NCBI RefSeq assembly: GCF_900168025.1
Contig: NZ_FUYN01000006.1
Location: 62,001 to 126,000 of the forward strand
From: Acetoanaerobium noterae
Lineage (GTDB): Bacteria > Bacillota > Clostridia > Peptostreptococcales > Filifactoraceae
Direction: 5' to 3'
Length of the DNA stretch: 64,000 bases
A model generated the notes under the pieces. The model made no database searches, had not been told where the DNA came from, and saw nothing but the letters and a program-made list of their open reading frames with translations. Positions 61,643-64,000 of the stretch are shown here, piece after piece; positions within the stretch are counted from its first letter, which is position 1, and each line of letters starts with the position of its first letter. The position numbers were made by a program, and so were the translations under genes.

Positions 61643-62512
61643 ATGATGAACCAAGTTAAATATTCAATCATCATAAATGCAAGACCTGAAGTTGTTTGGG
61701 AAACAATCACTGACCCACGTAAATACGAGGAGTGGACCTATATATTTAGCGAGGGCTCCTTTTTTGATGGAGGATGGAATCAAGGCGATTCTATTCGCTT
61801 TCTAACAATAAACAGCAATAATAAGCTAGAAGGAATGATATCTGAGATTGCAGAAAGTAAATATCCTACCTATATTTCAATCAGGCACCTAGGCTTTATA
61901 ATGGATGGTGTAGAGGATACTACTAGAAAAGAGTCAGAGCATGCATATGAAAACTATACTTTAGAGCTCATAAATGAAGACCAAACAAAATTTACAGTGG
62001 ATATGGATATAGAGGAAGAGTATATAGAAATGTTTGAAGACGTATGGCCTAAAGCCATGGAAAAAGTTAAAGAAATAAGTGAAGACGCTAAGTCTAAGCC
62101 TATGAAGATAACAATACGCACTCGCATTTCTCGCCCAATCCAAACAGTCTGGGAGGGATTTACTAAGTCCGAGCATGTTACAAAATGGAACCATGCCTCA
62201 GATGACTGGTACTGCCCTCAAGCTGTTAATAACCTTGTAGAGGGTGGTGGCTTTGACTACACTATGGCATCTATAGACGGAAAAGTTTCGTTTCATTTCG
62301 AAGGGAAATATACAAAAATAATTCCTCATGAGCAAATCTGCTACGTCCTAGATGATGACAGAGAGATTGTCGTAAATTTTAGCATCATAGACGGCGGTGT
62401 TGCTATTGAGGAAACTTTTGATGCTGAAGGCACCCATACTTTGCTACAGCAAAGACAAGGCTGGCAAGCAATTCTCGATAACTTTGCAAAATATACGGAA
62501 CAAAACCTCTAG
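61643..62512 (+). CDS. Tandem SRPBCC (AHSA1/START-like) domain protein
   Basis: A 289-aa protein with two SRPBCC folds. Domain 1 (about 1-145) begins YSIIINARPEVVWETITDPR; domain 2 (about 150-289) begins ITIRTRISRPIQTVWEGFTK, followed by EHVTKWNHASDDWYCPQAVN, AHSA1-like. Each fold has a hydrophobic cavity for a ligand. The ligand is unknown. The usual family protein has a single domain. Start ATG 61643 follows GAGGAGG. Confidence 0.83.
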   Translation: MMNQVKYSIIINARPEVVWETITDPRKYEEWTYIFSEGSFFDGGWNQGDSIRFLTINSNNKLEGMISEIAESKYPTYISIRHLGFIMDGVEDTTRKESEHAYENYTLELINEDQTKFTVDMDIEEEYIEMFEDVWPKAMEKVKEISEDAKSKPMKITIRTRISRPIQTVWEGFTKSEHVTKWNHASDDWYCPQAVNNLVEGGGFDYTMASIDGKVSFHFEGKYTKIIPHEQICYVLDDDREIVVNFSIIDGGVAIEETFDAEGTHTLLQQRQGWQAILDNFAKYTEQNL

Positions 62513-62563
62513 ATTATACCTTCTCATAGTCCTGTGACCTCAAATAATCTCATAAATAATATA

Positions 62564-62631
62564 ATAGCTGCCTTTACAACGAAAACCACATCTTCTTACT
62601 TTGATTAGGTTATCGTTGTAAAGGCAGCTAT
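62564..62631. repeat. Long perfect hairpin (19-bp arms)
   Basis: Arms 62564-62582 and 62613-62631 are perfect complements of 19 bases; after one mismatch they extend by AACC / GGTT (62584-62587, 62608-62611), giving 23 pairs around a 20-base loop. No T run follows, so it is not an ordinary terminator. It borders the decayed Fic gene. It may be the end of a mobile element or a folded RNA. Confidence 0.7.
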
Positions 62632-62676
62632 AATAGTTCGAAATAGAATTAATCATATCAGTTACTTCTTCTTAAA

Positions 62677-63081
62677 CTATTTAAACTTACTACTCATAAC
62701 TTTCCTATATCTTTGTTTACTGCTCCTTGGCTTATCTGGTATAGTCATCTCAATATAACCTAATTCTAACGCAGGTAATAGATAATTATCTCTAAATGTA
62801 GGTCTATGCTTTAACTTAAGTAATTCCATAAGTTCTTTTGTAGAATATTCTTTATCTCCAATAATTTCTAATAGCTTTTCAACTTGTTCGGTAACTTGTT
62901 CCCCAACTTGTTCGGTATCTACAATTTCACATAAAGCATCGTATATAGCTTGTAATAAAAATTCAATAAATCTTCCTGAATCAGCACTATGGTCACATTC
63001 TCCAAGTACTTTGTAATACTCATCTTGCCTTTCCTTTATTAATGTTTCTATTGGTAGCCAACCAAATATCCCTAGGTGTAT
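62677..63081 (-). pseudogene. C-terminal remnant of a Fic family protein
   Basis: A 134-residue open frame without a start codon. GWLPIETLIKERQDEYYKVL, then ADSGRFIEFLLQAIYDAL, EQVGEQVTEQVEKLLEI and KELMELLKLKHRPTFRDNYL are the C-terminal helices and winged helix of Fic/DOC AMPylators. The catalytic HPFxDGNGR region is missing and in-frame stops lie upstream. Another decayed frame (63156-63266, minus strand, LLDISCDLSQKPFNAIIKIL) precedes it. It is a degraded gene, probably following an insertion or deletion. Confidence 0.75.
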
Positions 63082-63295
63082 TTATTAGAACAGCACTAGC
63101 TTTGGATTTCTTTTGATTTTATCCATAATTAAAATACTTGCAGACTGATTATATTTTATCTCAATCCAGATGTGTTATCATACACAAAATTATTTACAGT
63201 CTCTAATATTTTAATTATTGCATTAAAAGGTTTTTGCGATAAATCACAACTTATATCTAAAAGCTTTATTTATATGCTTTAGTATTTTTTACTCT

Positions 63296-63589
63296 TTACT
63301 TGAAATAATATTTATCATATAACTCTACTTCACTTTGTTTATAGGAAATCGATTGTATTCGTGGAATAATTTCTTCAAAATGATGTGATTCCATATGATA
63401 TTTTAAGGATTCAATAGAATCCCACTGCTCTATAAAAGTAAATTCATTAATATTATCTTTATTTCTAAAAAGTTCATATGATATACAACCTTTTTCTTTT
63501 CTAGTTTCTTCAATTAGTTGATTACATAACTCCAACATATAATAAACTTTGTTTTCTTGAATATAATTTTTTGCAATCACTGTTATCAT
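63296..63589 (-). CDS. Antibiotic biosynthesis monooxygenase (ABM/YgiN-like) domain protein
   Basis: A 97-aa protein of the dimeric alpha/beta barrel ABM fold. ITVIAKNYIQENKVYYMLEL, EKGCISYELFRNKDNINEFT and EQWDSIESLKYHMESHHFEE are the family blocks, the last with the His pair of YgiN-type quinol monooxygenases. It may oxidise quinols or be a small stress protein. Start ATG 63589 follows AAGGAGGAG. It is separated by 195 bases from the SDR gene. Confidence 0.85.
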   Translation of the reverse strand: MITVIAKNYIQENKVYYMLELCNQLIEETRKEKGCISYELFRNKDNINEFTFIEQWDSIESLKYHMESHHFEEIIPRIQSISYKQSEVELYDKYYFK

Positions 63590-63784
63590 ACAGTTTCTCC
63601 TCCTTTACAATATTACATTTGCATGTCCAAACTAATTTCTAAAATCACTGCTGAAACATTCTGTTTTGTAGACAAATGCAAAAAAAGTAGATAGTATCTA
63701 ATTATCTTATGAATTCACTCCATAAGTTGGGTATACTTTCAAATGTTGATTTTCTTAGAATATTCTTAGTTACTACTTATATTA

Positions 63785-64000
63785 TCATATATGCTTTATC
63801 ACTCCACCATCAATTAATACTGCATTACCATTAATGCCACCATTACCAGCAACAAATAATACAGTATTAGCAACTTCTTCAATAGTAACAAACTTCTGGA
63901 CTAAGCTATCTTTGTCATTTCCTGTTTTAAAATAATCTTTTACAGCATCTTCTAAAGCACAATTATCTTTTTCAGCAATATCCTCAAAATACTTTTTAAT
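63785..64000 (-). CDS. Short-chain dehydrogenase/reductase, C-terminal part (runs off window)
   Basis: The last 71 residues of an SDR-family oxidoreductase; the gene continues beyond the window edge. VTIEEVANTVLFVAGNGGIN and VLIDGG near the end are the family C-terminal signature, following a substrate-loop helix. The Rossmann cofactor motif and YxxxK active site lie outside the window, so the substrate and cofactor are unknown. The sequence ends in TGA at 63787-63785. Confidence 0.8.
   Translation of the reverse strand: MKKYFEDIAEKDNCALEDAVKDYFKTGNDKDSLVQKFVTIEEVANTVLFVAGNGGINGNAVLIDGGVIKHI

Noticed and set aside
1-64000. CRISPR arrays, tRNA or rRNA genes, intact transposases, phage structural genes
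   Set aside because: I looked for regular direct repeats, cloverleaf arms with CCA-like ends and transposase motifs; none was convincing.

Overview
The window looks like a chromosomal segment of a low-G+C, Gram-positive, anaerobic clostridial bacterium, probably near Peptostreptococcaceae. The evidence is strong AGGAGG-type ribosome binding sites, A/T-rich codon use, U-tailed hairpin terminators, a flagellin, a Fur-type box, many oxygen-defence proteins of anaerobe type, and a glutathione peroxidase with an in-frame UGA followed by a bacterial SECIS-like hairpin, so the organism should decode UGA as selenocysteine. I cannot name the species. No rRNA, tRNA, CRISPR array, intact insertion sequence or prophage was seen.

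Layout. 1-2.6 kb: a cystine-type amino-acid ABC transporter behind a promoter, a 32-codon leader ORF with four consecutive Cys codons, and an intrinsic terminator, which is the arrangement of a cysteine attenuator. 2.6-10 kb: a membrane XRE protein, an OFA-type MFS carrier, a DUF2294 protein, an NhaC antiporter, a lipoprotein, the selenocysteine GPx, and a DJ-1/tandem-flavodoxin pair. 10-17.7 kb: an XRE regulator fused to a complete desulfoferrodoxin-like module, GIY-YIG, YjdM, an RsgI-like secreted domain, MsrB, an antibiotic-resistance-type ABC-F, a polysaccharide deacetylase, a nitroreductase and DUF4386. 17.8-21.6 kb: a four-gene siderophore ABC transporter under a Fur-like box. 21.7-31.3 kb: a mostly minus-strand series of small enzymes (flavin reductase, radical SAM, pentapeptide, GNAT, nucleotidyltransferase, amidohydrolase, ChrA, AAA ATPase, class I amidotransferase).

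31.6-37.8 kb, plus strand: uppP and an Asp/Glu racemase, then a five-gene NAD operon. An NrtR-like repressor with a dead Nudix box is followed by nicotinamidase, a short PRPP-synthetase-like protein, a nicotinamide phosphoribosyltransferase-like protein and NAD synthetase, behind two near-identical 25-nt dyad operators. The Prs-like/NAMPT-like pair has the same family composition as the phage NAD+ reconstitution pathway NARP1. 38.2-39.7 kb: an orphan flagellin whose variable region is replaced by a von Willebrand factor A domain.

40-50 kb: two exporter loci, each with its regulator. A tandem-MerR protein and an ABC-2 exporter share a 19-nt motif upstream of both genes. A TetR/MFS/FtsX-ABC operon has matching CGACC-N3-GGTC operators in front of tetR and the MFS gene. 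50-61 kb: mixed housekeeping and stress genes (ClbS/DfsB, DUF3810 metalloprotease, AlkA, PlsC, PhzF with divergent HxlR, a MotA-like protein overlapping a membrane-anchored LuxR regulator, RecQ). 61-64 kb: DUF1904, a tandem SRPBCC protein, a long perfect hairpin beside a decayed Fic gene, a small monooxygenase and the truncated end of an SDR gene.

Common themes are sulfur, selenium and redox handling (cystine uptake, Sec-GPx, MsrB, DJ-1, flavodoxin, nitroreductase, Dfx-type sensor), efflux, and cofactor salvage. Boundaries and starts are by-eye calls. Family names come from motif recognition, not searches.
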